From Marisalimonas marina (GTDB taxonomy: Bacteria; Pseudomonadota; Alphaproteobacteria; Puniceispirillales; Marisalimonadaceae), in NCBI GenBank assembly GCA_038131365.1, contig JAYPPH010000002.1:186001-250000 (forward strand): a stretch of 64,000 nucleotides of DNA. The letters are read 5' to 3'. The position numbers and the translations under genes were made by a program. Below, one piece after another: positions 1 to 8,555 of this stretch. Below the pieces are notes generated by a model. That model was not told the origin of the DNA and did not search any database. It saw only the letters and a list, made by a program, of their open reading frames with translations. The stretch's first letter is position 1; every line of letters starts with the position of its first letter.

Positions 1-1820
1 TAAATAGTGGAGTTCACATTGATCTAATTGATTTAAGAGAAGCAGAAGAAAAGAAGGTATCATTTTTTTTCGAAGGTGGGCTAAAGGCCTACATTGAATA
101 TTTAAATAGATCTAGATCAGCTATACACGAAGTTATTGCTACAACTCATGAGAAAGACGGCATAACAGTTGATATTTCTATGGAATGGACAGATGGGTAT
201 CATGAAACAACGCTCTGCTTTACCAATAATATTCCCCAAAGAGATGGAGGAACACATCTCGCTGGATTTAGAGCTGCTCTAACAAGGGTTATTAATTCTT
301 ATTCTGTGAACTCAGGTATAGCCAAAAAAGAAAAAATACAACTTTCTGGTGAAGATTGCAGAGAGGGTCTAACTACAGTTTTATCTCTAAAAATTCCAGA
401 TCCTAAATTTTCTAGTCAAACAAAGGATAAATTAGTTTCTAGTGAAGTTCGGCCCGTTGTAGAACAATTAGTATCTGATTCACTTAATCAGTGGTTTGAT
501 GAACATCCAGCGGAAGCAAAAAAAATAATAGCAAAAGCCTATGAAGCTGCAAGTGCACGTGAGGCAGCAAAAAGAGCCAGAGAACTCACAAGACGAAAAG
601 GTGTAATGGATATTGCAAGCCTTCCTGGAAAATTAGCCGATTGCCAGGAAAAAGATCCGTCTAAATCAGAGATTTTTTTAGTAGAAGGAGACTCAGCTGG
701 TGGATCAGCAAAACAAGGAAGAGATAGATCTAATCAGGCTATTCTTCCACTAAGAGGCAAAATTTTAAATGTAGAACGAGCTAGGGTAGATAAAATGCTT
801 TCGTCAGCAGAAATAGGTACTCTTATTACAGCTATCGGTGCTGGTGTTGGTAATTCAGAAATGAATTTAGAAAAAGCAAGATATCATAAAATAATTATTA
901 TGACTGATGCAGATGTAGATGGCAGTCATATTAGGACATTGTTGTTAACTTTTTTCTTTAGGCATATGCGGCCTTTAGTTGATGCAGGTTACTTATATAT
1001 TGCACAACCTCCGTTATTTAGAGCAAAACATGGACAATCTGAGGTTTATTTAAAAGACCAAGTCGCTTTAGACGAATATTTAATAAAATCTGGTATTAAA
1101 GATGTGACATTATCAATAGGAGATAGTGAGACTATATATGGGGAAGATCTAAAGTTTTCTGTTCAAACGTCAATCAAGGCAAAACGCATAATCGAAAATA
1201 TTGCTAATAAACTTGGTTTTCCAGAAGTAATTTCTCAGTTATCTGTTTTAGGTTTTCTAAACTCACAATTATTTGAAAATGAAAATTGTATTTCTACTAT
1301 TATAGATAGATTGAATAAAGTATCTGCAAATGGTTCAGATGAGTGGGGAGCCCAATATGTTTCTGAAGATGAGGTGACAAAAAGTAAGCTTGAGATATTT
1401 AATATAAATAGAGGCGTTAAAGAGACTTTTATAATTTCTAAAAAAGATTTAGTTTCTGACGATATTAAATCTCTGAATAAAATGAATGATTTTCTTAACT
1501 CTCATTTTTCGCAAAGTTGTACTTTGATGACGAACTCAGAAAAATTCCAATTGAATGGACCTATTGACTTAGCAAAACAAATTACAGATTTAGGCAAAAA
1601 GGGCTCTCAAGTTAATAGATATAAAGGATTAGGTGAAATGAACCCCATTCAATTGTGGGAGACTACTTTAGATCCTAATGCAAGATTTTTACTTCAAGTA
1701 AAAGTAGAAAATGAAGGTGATGCAGAAGAAACTTTTTCTACTTTAATGGGGGAAACCGTCGAACATAGAAGAACATTTATTCAAGACAATGCACTTAAGG
1801 TAAGTAATCTGGACATCTAG
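1..1820 (+). CDS. gyrB: DNA gyrase subunit B (3' part, 5' end outside window)
   Basis: ATP-dependent type II topoisomerase subunit that, with GyrA, introduces negative supercoils. The reading frame is open from base 3, so the first part of the ATPase domain lies off the window; about 605 residues are visible. The transducer domain comes first, then the TOPRIM motif EGDSAGGS (near bases 685-710) and the metal-binding DADVDGSH (near 905-930). The C-terminal motif RYKGLGEMNP (near 1618-1645) and the ending with HRRTFIQDNA are diagnostic for GyrB. The key TOPRIM residues fit GyrB rather than ParE. The stop lies 4 bases from the convergent stop of the DadA-like gene, with no obvious terminator between them. 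Confidence 0.97.
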   Translation, partial: NSGVHIDLIDLREAEEKKVSFFFEGGLKAYIEYLNRSRSAIHEVIATTHEKDGITVDISMEWTDGYHETTLCFTNNIPQRDGGTHLAGFRAALTRVINSYSVNSGIAKKEKIQLSGEDCREGLTTVLSLKIPDPKFSSQTKDKLVSSEVRPVVEQLVSDSLNQWFDEHPAEAKKIIAKAYEAASAREAAKRARELTRRKGVMDIASLPGKLADCQEKDPSKSEIFLVEGDSAGGSAKQGRDRSNQAILPLRGKILNVERARVDKMLSSAEIGTLITAIGAGVGNSEMNLEKARYHKIIIMTDADVDGSHIRTLLLTFFFRHMRPLVDAGYLYIAQPPLFRAKHGQSEVYLKDQVALDEYLIKSGIKDVTLSIGDSETIYGEDLKFSVQTSIKAKRIIENIANKLGFPEVISQLSVLGFLNSQLFENENCISTIIDRLNKVSANGSDEWGAQYVSEDEVTKSKLEIFNINRGVKETFIISKKDLVSDDIKSLNKMNDFLNSHFSQSCTLMTNSEKFQLNGPIDLAKQITDLGKKGSQVNRYKGLGEMNPIQLWETTLDPNARFLLQVKVENEGDAEETFSTLMGETVEHRRTFIQDNALKVSNLDI

Positions 1821-1824
1821 ATTT

Positions 1825-3054
1825 TTATAAAAAATTATCTTTTCGAACTATATGATCTGAAATTTGTTTAGACGTAAAAGCACTTAAAGTCCAACCAAGG
1901 TGACCATGACCAGTGTTATAAAAAACCCCAGGTAGTTTGCCACTTCCTACTTTAGGAACCATACTTGGAGTCATTGGTCTTAAACCTGCCCATGGTATGG
2001 CATGTTCCGTAGATACGTTAGGAAATAATTCATTACACCATTTTACCAAAGGTTCTATCCTATCTGCTCTTATGTCTTTATTATAACCATTAAATTCAGC
2101 TGTGCCTGCAACTCGAAACCTGTTTTTACCTAATCTACTAGAAACTATCTTAGCTTCATCATCTAATAAAGACACATAAGGAGCGCTTTCTATACTATCT
2201 TTATCATCTAGCAATACTGTTATAGAATAACCTTTTACAGGATAAATATTTACATTATCACCAAGATTTTTAGCTAGGAATTTACTATTTACCCCTGCAC
2301 AAATAACTAAACCGTCGAAATTTAACTCATTTATTTCAGTATTATTTTTAAATCTTACAATTGGTTGTTTTTTGTTATGTTCAATATTAATGATTTCTGT
2401 TTCATAATAAAATTTAACACCTTTCTTTTCAGAAGCATCTGCAAGCATTTTAGTAAATTTATGAATGTCTCCTGACATGTCACTCTGTGTATAAAAACCA
2501 CCTACAAAATTTTTTAAATTTAATGTTGGCTCTATTGTTAACATTTCGTCTTTAGATACTTCTTTGCGATTTAAACCAGCTTCGGTTAGCCATTCATTAA
2601 TGATTCTTCCGTGTTCTAAAGATTTATTATTGTTACATAAATGAAGAATTCCTTTTTCTTCAAGATCAAGATTTATATACTCTTGTTTGAGAATTCTTTT
2701 AAACTCATCCCTGCTCTCAATAGCCATGCGAGCTGTTAAAATTGTGTTTTGCTTGTGATTGGGAATATTACTTATAAAACTAAGTAACCATCCAATTTTA
2801 TGAAAATTCATTTTTGGACTAAATAAAAGAGGGGCGTCCTTCTTTAGCATCCATAATATTCCTTTGCTTATTGTAGACCAACTAGTCCATACCTCAGCAT
2901 TACAAGCTGAGAGTTGCCCACCATTTGCAAAACTTGTTTCCATTGCGGCATAACGGTTTTTATCAAAAACACAAACATTATACCCCCTCTCTTTAAGTTG
3001 GTATGCTGTTGTAATTCCCGTTATTCCAGCGCCAATTATTGCAATATTTTTCAT
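1825..3054 (-). CDS. DadA-like FAD-dependent amino-acid dehydrogenase, glycine-riboswitch controlled
   Basis: A 409-residue flavoprotein of the DAO/DadA family, which oxidatively deaminates D-amino acids or related small amino acids and passes electrons to the respiratory chain. The N-terminal Rossmann motif GAGITG lies at residues 8-13, followed by the DadA signature ETSFANGGQ near residue 40. Near the C-terminus GLRPMTPSMVP and NTGHGHLGWT match the FAD-closing part of the family. The frame is open further upstream, but that part is the riboswitch itself. The ATG at 3054 follows GGAGCC and starts directly with the FAD-binding strand. Control by a glycine riboswitch suggests that glycine, or something metabolised to it such as sarcosine, is a substrate or signal; this is inference. 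DadA versus a glycine oxidase-like role is not settled. Confidence 0.9.
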   Translation of the reverse strand: MKNIAIIGAGITGITTAYQLKERGYNVCVFDKNRYAAMETSFANGGQLSACNAEVWTSWSTISKGILWMLKKDAPLLFSPKMNFHKIGWLLSFISNIPNHKQNTILTARMAIESRDEFKRILKQEYINLDLEEKGILHLCNNNKSLEHGRIINEWLTEAGLNRKEVSKDEMLTIEPTLNLKNFVGGFYTQSDMSGDIHKFTKMLADASEKKGVKFYYETEIINIEHNKKQPIVRFKNNTEINELNFDGLVICAGVNSKFLAKNLGDNVNIYPVKGYSITVLLDDKDSIESAPYVSLLDDEAKIVSSRLGKNRFRVAGTAEFNGYNKDIRADRIEPLVKWCNELFPNVSTEHAIPWAGLRPMTPSMVPKVGSGKLPGVFYNTGHGHLGWTLSAFTSKQISDHIVRKDNFL

Positions 3055-3094
3055 GACAAGGCTCCATTTAAAGTGTTTACAAGATTGTAAAACC

Positions 3095-3255
3095 CCATCT
3101 GTCATGGAACCTGAGAGATTGACCAAAAGATTATTGGCTTACCCCTTCGGTGGATGATAAAATCATCACTCTCCAGATTATCAACTTTTTATGTTCCATG
3201 TACCTGAGAGATTCCGGGGTGGTTGCTCCTTCGGTGGCTATATAGCTCTCTCACA
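3095..3255 (-). promoter_or_regulatory. Tandem glycine riboswitch
   Basis: Read on the minus strand, two copies of the glycine aptamer core follow each other. The first (about 3255-3195) has GAGAGAGC, CCACCGAAGGAGC and ATCTCTCAGGT; the second (about 3178-3100) has GGAGAGTG, CCACCGAAGGGG and ATCTCTCAGGTT. The conserved CACCGAAGG...CTCTCAGG pattern and the short linker are the hallmark of the cooperative two-aptamer class. It lies in the 5' leader of the DadA-like gene, whose ATG is at 3054. A short inverted repeat (3076-3091, TTTACAA/TTGTAAA) between aptamer 2 and the ribosome-binding site could be part of the expression platform. There is no clear T-tract terminator, so control of translation is more likely. 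Confidence 0.93.
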
Positions 3256-3270
3256 TAAAAAGACTTTGAT

Positions 3271-3299
3271 ATTTTAATAATAGCTAATATGAACAACAA
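3271..3299 (-). promoter_or_regulatory. Candidate sigma70-type promoter for the riboswitch transcript
   Basis: On the minus strand TTGTTG (3299-3294) and TAAAAT (3276-3271) are separated by 17 bases, and the first aptamer begins about 16 bases downstream of the -10-like box. The spacing is ideal, but the background is AT-rich and the -35 box is imperfect, so this is only a candidate. Confidence 0.4.
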
Positions 3300-3307
3300 A
3301 AACAATG

Positions 3308-4180
3308 TTATTTGTTTATAATGTTCTTGTTCTGAAATTTAATTACGAAAAATACTCCGACACTAGAAATAAAAAGACCAATTATATCTAAATACGAAAT
3401 TTGTTCATTTAGTATAATATAAGCCATTACTGCTGAAAAAGGAGGTACGAGAAAATACAAAGAAGAAGTTTGATTTGCTTGTTTGTTTTGTAATAACCAC
3501 ATCAAAATTAAAAAAGCTCCTAGTGAAATTGCAATAATTTGCCATGACATGGCAAATATAAGATCACTTGTAAAGTTGATAAAGTAGTTCTCAAATAAAA
3601 GAGCGGCTAAAAGGTGAAAAAAAGAAGCACTTAGAGCTTGGATAAAATTATTTCCAGAGAGGGATAAATTAGAAGTAATTTGTTTTTGCCATATCATCCC
3701 TATGGAAGAAGATATTAATCCTATTAACCCTGCAAAAACAGCCAAAAAACTTAAACCCTCTTTAAGATCAGAAATAATAATAATAATAGCACCTGCAAAA
3801 CCTAAAGTGGTTCCAATCCATTGCAGTTTAGAAAATTTTTCATCTAAGTATATTCTAGCTAATATAGCTGTCAAAATAGGAGTTAGAGATATAATAAGGG
3901 CTATAACGCTTGCAGAGATACCTCTGGATAAAGCATAAAAAACTCCACCTAAATAGAGTCCATGAAAAAGTAGGCCACTAATTGATGCATCTAAGAAGCA
4001 TTTAAGGGTAATTTTTTTCTTATCTGAAAAAATTAAGAAGAAAATAAAAAATAATATAGCAACTATTGAAAATCTAAAAGAAAGAGAAAAGAAAGGAGAT
4101 GCATTATCAACTATTATTTTACTTGTTATGAAAGCAGATGACCAAAGAACAACAAAAATTAATGGTGCTAAGTTATATAT
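3308..4180 (-). CDS. EamA/DMT-family transporter, start codon non-canonical (ATA?)
   Basis: Membrane protein of the drug/metabolite transporter superfamily, with about ten hydrophobic segments in two EamA repeats. The repeats read as LWSSAFITSK...ALSRGISASV in the first half and QALSASFFHLLAALLF...QISYLDIIG in the second. Such proteins usually have 280-300 residues. From TTG at 3874 only 188 residues would be made, losing most of the first repeat. The same frame stays open upstream to the TAA at 4186-4184 and gives a complete family-like N-terminus, but contains no ATG, GTG or TTG before 3874. The first plausible position is ATA at 4180 (290 residues), or ATT at 4159. It is thus full-length with a rare start, recently start-mutated, or affected by a base error. 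Substrate unknown. Confidence 0.75.
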   Translation of the reverse strand: MYNLAPLIFVVLWSSAFITSKIIVDNASPFFSLSFRFSIVAILFFIFFLIFSDKKKITLKCFLDASISGLLFHGLYLGGVFYALSRGISASVIALIISLTPILTAILARIYLDEKFSKLQWIGTTLGFAGAIIIIISDLKEGLSFLAVFAGLIGLISSSIGMIWQKQITSNLSLSGNNFIQALSASFFHLLAALLFENYFINFTSDLIFAMSWQIIAISLGAFLILMWLLQNKQANQTSSLYFLVPPFSAVMAYIILNEQISYLDIIGLFISSVGVFFVIKFQNKNIINK

Positions 4181-4223
4181 TTTTTATACTTTCTTTTTAA
4201 GGATTATATATAGATTTATATTG

Positions 4224-4619
4224 CTATCTGGGCTCTTCGATTGGACCTTTATGTTTTAGCCAATTATTAAAACCACCTACTAAATGAGAAGCATTTAACA
4301 GGCCAATTTTGTTTGCAGTTTCGGTAGCTAATGCTGATCGCCAATCAGATGCGCAATAAAAGATAAAATTTAAATCATCATTGAAAAATTCTTTATGGTA
4401 AGGACTATTTGGATCAATCCAGAATTCTAACATGCCCCTAGGAACATGTTTAGCCCCTAATATGCGACCAGATTTTTGTATTTCTCTAATATCTCGAATA
4501 TCAATAAATAGAAATTGTTTATTTGAATGCAGTTTAAGTGCATCCTTAATATCTATATTATTAATTTTCTTTTTAGCTTTATTTACTAAACTCTGAACAG
4601 AATTTTTTAATGTAATCAT
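4224..4619 (-). CDS. Rhodanese-like domain protein
   Basis: A 131-residue single-domain rhodanese. The CH2A-like strand FLFIDIRDIREIQKSG starts near residue 34, and the active-site loop FYCASDWRSALA near residue 88 holds the candidate persulfide cysteine followed by the usual basic and Ser/Ala-rich helix. C-terminal LVGGFNNWLKHKGP matches the family ending GG...W...G.P. The likely role is sulfur transfer from thiosulfate or another sulfane donor; the acceptor is not known. It lies 43 bases upstream of the EamA gene on the same strand, so the two may be co-transcribed. An N-terminal extension of about 25 residues is present. Confidence 0.87.
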   Translation of the reverse strand: MITLKNSVQSLVNKAKKKINNIDIKDALKLHSNKQFLFIDIRDIREIQKSGRILGAKHVPRGMLEFWIDPNSPYHKEFFNDDLNFIFYCASDWRSALATETANKIGLLNASHLVGGFNNWLKHKGPIEEPR

Positions 4620-4665
4620 TTAAAAAACTTATAAAATTAAAACTATTTAATATTAATTAAGAAGA

Positions 4666-5610
4666 TTAATTAAGTCTATTAAATATTAAATCTGCTGCTT
4701 TTTCACCTGAAATAAAAGCTGACTCAACATTTGATCCTTCCATAAAATCTCCAGCTAGAGCTATGGGAAAAACAGGATCTATTTGAATGCCGTTCGATAT
4801 TTTTTTTACTTTAGCATATTTCCAAATATGTAAGCTATGAAAATTAATTTCTGATATATTTTGAAATTTAGATAATGCTTTTTGAATTGCTAATAAAATT
4901 TCTTTTTTAAGCTGATCTTTATTTTGATTTAAATTTTTATTTGCATAAGATCCTCTAGTATGTGCTGTCCACAGTTTCAAATTACTTCCACAAGCCATCC
5001 AACTTAAAATTCCTTTTTTATCGTAGAAATCAAAGTAAATAGGAATATTTATTGGTGTTTCATCAAATGAAAACATAAGGGCTATGCATGAATCATATGA
5101 TGAAGTATCAAGGGTCTTTCGTAATTCAGGGAAGTTTTCCATCAAACTAAAATTTTGAGGAGAAGGGATTGTAGATATAACAGCATCAAAATTTTGCCAA
5201 GCTTCTATATTTTCATTTAGAACGTTAATTCCCTTCTGACCTGGTTTTATGCTAATAATTTTTTTGTTTTGTTGAATATTTAAATTCACTGTCAGTTTTG
5301 TTAAAAATTCTCTCATAGTTTTATGCCCTCTAAATCTGGGAGGGTTAAAATTTCCAAATTCTTTTATAAAATCATTTTTGATACCTTGCTCTACAATTTT
5401 TTTAAAACTTTTAGTTTTAGCAGTAAAAAATTGAGCACCATGAAAAAAATAGTTAGTCTCACTGGCATCATTTATTTCCCTTGAGCTAATTCTGCCTCCT
5501 ATAAAACGCCCTTTATCAATTATAATAGAATCTACCCCGTAAGTTTTTAGCTTTAATGATGCTGAGATACCTGCTATTCCTGAACCAATAACTAAAACTT
5601 TTTTTTGCAT
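4666..5610 (-). CDS. Renalase-like FAD-dependent amine oxidase
   Basis: A 314-residue flavoprotein with the FAD-binding motif GSGIAGISAS near residue 9 and a second dinucleotide-associated stretch ending in AGDFMEGSNVESAF near residue 285. The element HGAQFFTAKTKSF near residue 56 is typical of bacterial renalase-like proteins, which oxidise mis-reduced forms of NAD(P)H in characterised members. The substrate here is inferred only from family resemblance. The gene starts with ATG at 5610 and is divergent from the HAD-family gene at 5650, leaving 39 bases for both promoters. The frame is complete. Confidence 0.82.
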   Translation of the reverse strand: MQKKVLVIGSGIAGISASLKLKTYGVDSIIIDKGRFIGGRISSREINDASETNYFFHGAQFFTAKTKSFKKIVEQGIKNDFIKEFGNFNPPRFRGHKTMREFLTKLTVNLNIQQNKKIISIKPGQKGINVLNENIEAWQNFDAVISTIPSPQNFSLMENFPELRKTLDTSSYDSCIALMFSFDETPINIPIYFDFYDKKGILSWMACGSNLKLWTAHTRGSYANKNLNQNKDQLKKEILLAIQKALSKFQNISEINFHSLHIWKYAKVKKISNGIQIDPVFPIALAGDFMEGSNVESAFISGEKAADLIFNRLN

Positions 5611-5649
5611 TTAAATACTCTAAAAAAATTATTATAGGTTAAGTTTTTA

Positions 5650-6630
5650 ATGATAACTGATTTTATATTAGAAAAGTTTAAATTTGAAGAAGATTTCAAA
5701 ATACCTCCAGTAAAAAACATTAACGCTGAGGCTGTAATTGACATTTATGAAGGAATGCGAAATTTTTTCCCTTCATATCAAACTGGTCTTGAACAAACAA
5801 CCATTGCCCCAAAACTTGAAAATATTTTAGATCATTTTGATGCTTTGTTATTAGATGCATTTGGAGTGATTAATGTAGGGCCAGAATTAGTTCCTGGGAT
5901 AATTTCTACATTAGATAAAGCAAGAAACAAAGGTATTACTCTTTTGGTGGTGACTAATGGGGCAAGTAATAATTCATTTAAAAAACTGGATCAATTATCA
6001 TCCTTAGGCCTAGAATTCTCAGATAATGAAATTATTTCAAGTAGAGATGCAGCTGAAATTTTTTTGACATTAAATAAACCAGAAGGCCCCATGGGTATAT
6101 TAGGCAATATCGGAAATTCTTTTGAAATACCAAATTTACATTGTGTTGAATTGGAACAAGATTATTCAATGTTTGATGAAATGAAGTCTTTTGTCTTGCT
6201 AGGAACTCTTCATTGGGACCCTTTGTGGCAAGAAATATTACTGAACTCTTTAAAGGACTATCCAAGACCATTATTTGTTGCTAACCCAGATCTAGTAGCA
6301 CCTCATCAAAATAAATTTAGTATTGAGCCAGCTTATTACGTATCACTTCTTATTAAAAATGGTGTGCATCTTCCATTTTGGTTTGGAAAACCATTTCCCA
6401 CAATATTTGAAATTGCTGTTAATAGAATAAATGAGTTATCAGGTAGATACGTTCCTTTATCACGAATAGGAATGGTAGGTGACACACTCCATACTGACAT
6501 ATTAGGTGCTAATAGTTTTGGTTTAAAATCTATCTTAATGACCAAATATGGTTTGTTAAGAGATTCAAATATTGGAGAAATGATAAAAAAAACAAATATC
6601 ATCCCCGATTATATTGTTGAGGGACCATAA
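5650..6630 (+). CDS. HAD-superfamily class IIA hydrolase
   Basis: A 326-residue HAD-like protein. Motif I is LLDAFGVINVG near residue 76, motif II is VVTNGASNN near residue 103, and the C-terminal motif MVGDTLHTDILGA near residue 276 holds the metal-binding acid pair. The lysine motif lies in FWFGKPFPTIF. The residue two after the nucleophile Asp is Phe rather than Asp; related alphaproteobacterial HAD-IIA proteins often carry an aromatic residue there, so this need not mean inactivity. The substrate is probably a small phosphate ester, not identifiable from sequence. About 60 residues precede the HAD core. The ABC ATPase gene follows after one base. Confidence 0.85.
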   Translation: MITDFILEKFKFEEDFKIPPVKNINAEAVIDIYEGMRNFFPSYQTGLEQTTIAPKLENILDHFDALLLDAFGVINVGPELVPGIISTLDKARNKGITLLVVTNGASNNSFKKLDQLSSLGLEFSDNEIISSRDAAEIFLTLNKPEGPMGILGNIGNSFEIPNLHCVELEQDYSMFDEMKSFVLLGTLHWDPLWQEILLNSLKDYPRPLFVANPDLVAPHQNKFSIEPAYYVSLLIKNGVHLPFWFGKPFPTIFEIAVNRINELSGRYVPLSRIGMVGDTLHTDILGANSFGLKSILMTKYGLLRDSNIGEMIKKTNIIPDYIVEGP

Positions 6631-6631
6631 A

Positions 6632-7438
6632 ATGTTATTAAAAAAAGTAGATGATCTCACCTTAAAAAATATCAATTTTTCATACAAAAAAAACTTTAGT
6701 TCACAAAAAATTCTAGAAAATTTTAATTACGTAATTAAAAAAGGAAAATTTACAAGTATCATTGGCCCTTCTGGTTCAGGTAAAACATCATTGTTAAAAT
6801 TAATTGCAGGCCTTAATCAATGCGACAGTGGACAAATTAAATTTGAAAATAAAAGCACGGAAGATTTGAACAAGTATATAACTTTAGTTCAACAAAATAC
6901 ATCTTTAATGCCATGGTTAAATGTTCGTGAAAACATACAGTTTGGCAAATTAAATAAAAATAAATCTTTTGTTGATAAACTTATCAATGATATTGGTTTA
7001 GAAGGTTTTGCAGAATATTACCCTCATCAACTATCTGGAGGCCTTGCTCAAAGAGCTGTAATTGCTAGAGCAATCCTATTCGAGCCAAAATTACTACTTT
7101 TGGATGAACCATTTGCAGCTTTAGATAATTTGAGTAGAGAGATGATATCGATAGAATTAGTTTCTCTAATTAAGAAAAAATCAATGACTGTTATTATGGT
7201 TACCCATTCAATTGAAGAAGCTGCACTATTAAGCGATGAGGTCTTAGTCACAGGGATTACTCCGATTAGTGTTGTCAAAAAATTTATTCCTCCTAAGAAT
7301 AAGGGTGGCCTCACTTGGCAGAAATTGGGACTGAGGAAATCTTTGGAGAACAATGATTTTAGAGCGTATATAAAATTAATAAGAGATGCTTCATATCAAG
7401 TTTTAAAAAGGAAATTGGATTTTGAAAAACAAAAATAA
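6632..7438 (+). CDS. ABC transporter ATP-binding protein (NitT/TauT-like), orphan
   Basis: A 268-residue ABC ATPase. Walker A GPSGSGKT is near residue 46, the signature LSGGLAQRA near residue 132, Walker B LLLLDEPFA near residue 153 and the H-loop VTHS near residue 190. The family is closest to importers of the nitrate/taurine/thiamine type. The ATG at 6632 is chosen over an upstream in-frame codon at 6614 because GAGGG lies eight bases before it. No permease or binding protein lies beside it. The YnjBC-like pair at 20707-23640 lacks an ATPase and is a possible partner by elimination only. A C-terminal tail of about 60 residues is not typical of the core domain. It overlaps the next gene by 17 bases. 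Confidence 0.9.
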   Translation: MLLKKVDDLTLKNINFSYKKNFSSQKILENFNYVIKKGKFTSIIGPSGSGKTSLLKLIAGLNQCDSGQIKFENKSTEDLNKYITLVQQNTSLMPWLNVRENIQFGKLNKNKSFVDKLINDIGLEGFAEYYPHQLSGGLAQRAVIARAILFEPKLLLLDEPFAALDNLSREMISIELVSLIKKKSMTVIMVTHSIEEAALLSDEVLVTGITPISVVKKFIPPKNKGGLTWQKLGLRKSLENNDFRAYIKLIRDASYQVLKRKLDFEKQK

Positions 7439-8195
7439 AACAGTTTTAGTTACTGCTTCAGCAAAAAGGTTAGGAAAGATTATAGCAACTGACTTAGTTA
7501 AATTGGGTTGGTCCGTCGCAATACATTATAATAAATCAAAACAGATAGCAGAAGAAACGGCCAACGATTTGATTAAAATAGGAGGTAATGTAACATTATA
7601 TAAAGCAAATTTTTCTAATAACTCAGATGTTGAAAAGTTAATTAATGATTTAGAGAAGAATGTATCAACTTGGTCCGGATTAATTAATAATGCAGGGTAT
7701 TTTAATTATGACACTGGTATCAGTTTTGATATGAAAAATCTTAATGATCATATGTCAGTTAATTTTATTGCTCCTTCAATATTAACAAAAGCATTAGCTA
7801 ATTTTACCTTAAAAATGCAAAAAGAGAAAAAAAATAAACAAGGTTTTGTTATAAATATTTTAGATGCCAAAATTTTTGGATTAAATCCTGATTATTATTC
7901 ATACACATTATCAAAACAAGCTATGTATGGTCTTACAAAGATGTCAGCATTATCATATGCTAATTGTTTAAGAGTAAATGGGATAGCTCCAGGAATTACC
8001 TTGCCCGCCCCAGGCCAAGATGAAACTCAATTTAAAAAATCTCATAAAAAAAATTTATTAAAATTGTCATCTACCCCAGAAGAAATACTTGACGCTATTC
8101 GCTTGCTTATAAAGTCTAAATCAATGACTGGTCATGTAATGCTTCTTGATGGTGGAGCTCACCTTGCTCCACCAAGAAGAGATGTTGCTCTATAG
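7422..8195 (+). CDS. Short-chain dehydrogenase, pteridine reductase/FolM-like
   Basis: A 257-residue SDR enzyme starting at TTG 7422, inside the end of the ABC ATPase gene. The cofactor loop VTASAKRLGK near residue 10 resembles the TGxxKRLG loop of pteridine reductases more than the plain TGxxxGxG of classical SDRs. NNAG lies near residue 89, and the catalytic pair YTLSK near residue 165 is followed by LRVNGIAPG. The C-terminal LLDGGAHLA is normal for the family. folB follows directly, which supports a role in pterin or folate reduction (dihydromonapterin or dihydrofolate reductase-like). The exact substrate is inferred. Confidence 0.8.
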   Translation: MKNKNKTVLVTASAKRLGKIIATDLVKLGWSVAIHYNKSKQIAEETANDLIKIGGNVTLYKANFSNNSDVEKLINDLEKNVSTWSGLINNAGYFNYDTGISFDMKNLNDHMSVNFIAPSILTKALANFTLKMQKEKKNKQGFVINILDAKIFGLNPDYYSYTLSKQAMYGLTKMSALSYANCLRVNGIAPGITLPAPGQDETQFKKSHKKNLLKLSSTPEEILDAIRLLIKSKSMTGHVMLLDGGAHLAPPRRDVAL

Positions 8196-8204
8196 TTGGA
8201 AAAA

Positions 8205-8555
8205 ATGAGAGAAAGAAAAATATTTATACATAACCTTGAGTTAAGTGCATCAATTGGTGTTTATGAAAATGAAAAAAAAAATAAACAGAAAATCATTATT
8301 AACTTAGAAATATTGCTTACCAATAATTCTGAACCTAAGGTTGATGATCTAAAAGAAACGCAGGATTACAGTCAATATAGAAATGAAGTAAAAAAAATAG
8401 TTGAAAGTCAACATTATGAATTGCTTGAAATCTTAGCAAATAAAATACATTCATCTTTAATGGACAAAAAATTTGTTTTGGGTGTAAAAGTCAAAATTTG
8501 TAAACCTACAATATTTTCAGACTGTGAAGTTGCGTATCAGTTGTCAAATATTTAG
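8205..8555 (+). CDS. folB: Dihydroneopterin aldolase family protein
   Basis: A short protein (116 residues from ATG 8205; TTG at 8196 would add three). IFIHNLELSASIGVYENEKKNKQ matches the FolB N-terminus with the conserved Gly-Val/Ile-x-x-x-E segment. C-terminal KVKICKPTIFSDC follows the family pattern ending in the KP-x-hydrophobic turn. FolB converts dihydroneopterin to hydroxymethyldihydropterin in folate synthesis. It follows the pteridine-reductase-like SDR by nine bases. GGAA at 8198-8201 may be its Shine-Dalgarno sequence. Its end overlaps the convergent gloB by 4 bases. Confidence 0.83.
   Translation: MRERKIFIHNLELSASIGVYENEKKNKQKIIINLEILLTNNSEPKVDDLKETQDYSQYRNEVKKIVESQHYELLEILANKIHSSLMDKKFVLGVKVKICKPTIFSDCEVAYQLSNI

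Noticed and set aside
3055..3126. N-terminal extension of the DadA-like frame to 3126
   Set aside because: The extension reads through the second glycine aptamer; the FAD-binding strand starts directly at ATG 3054 behind GGAGCC.
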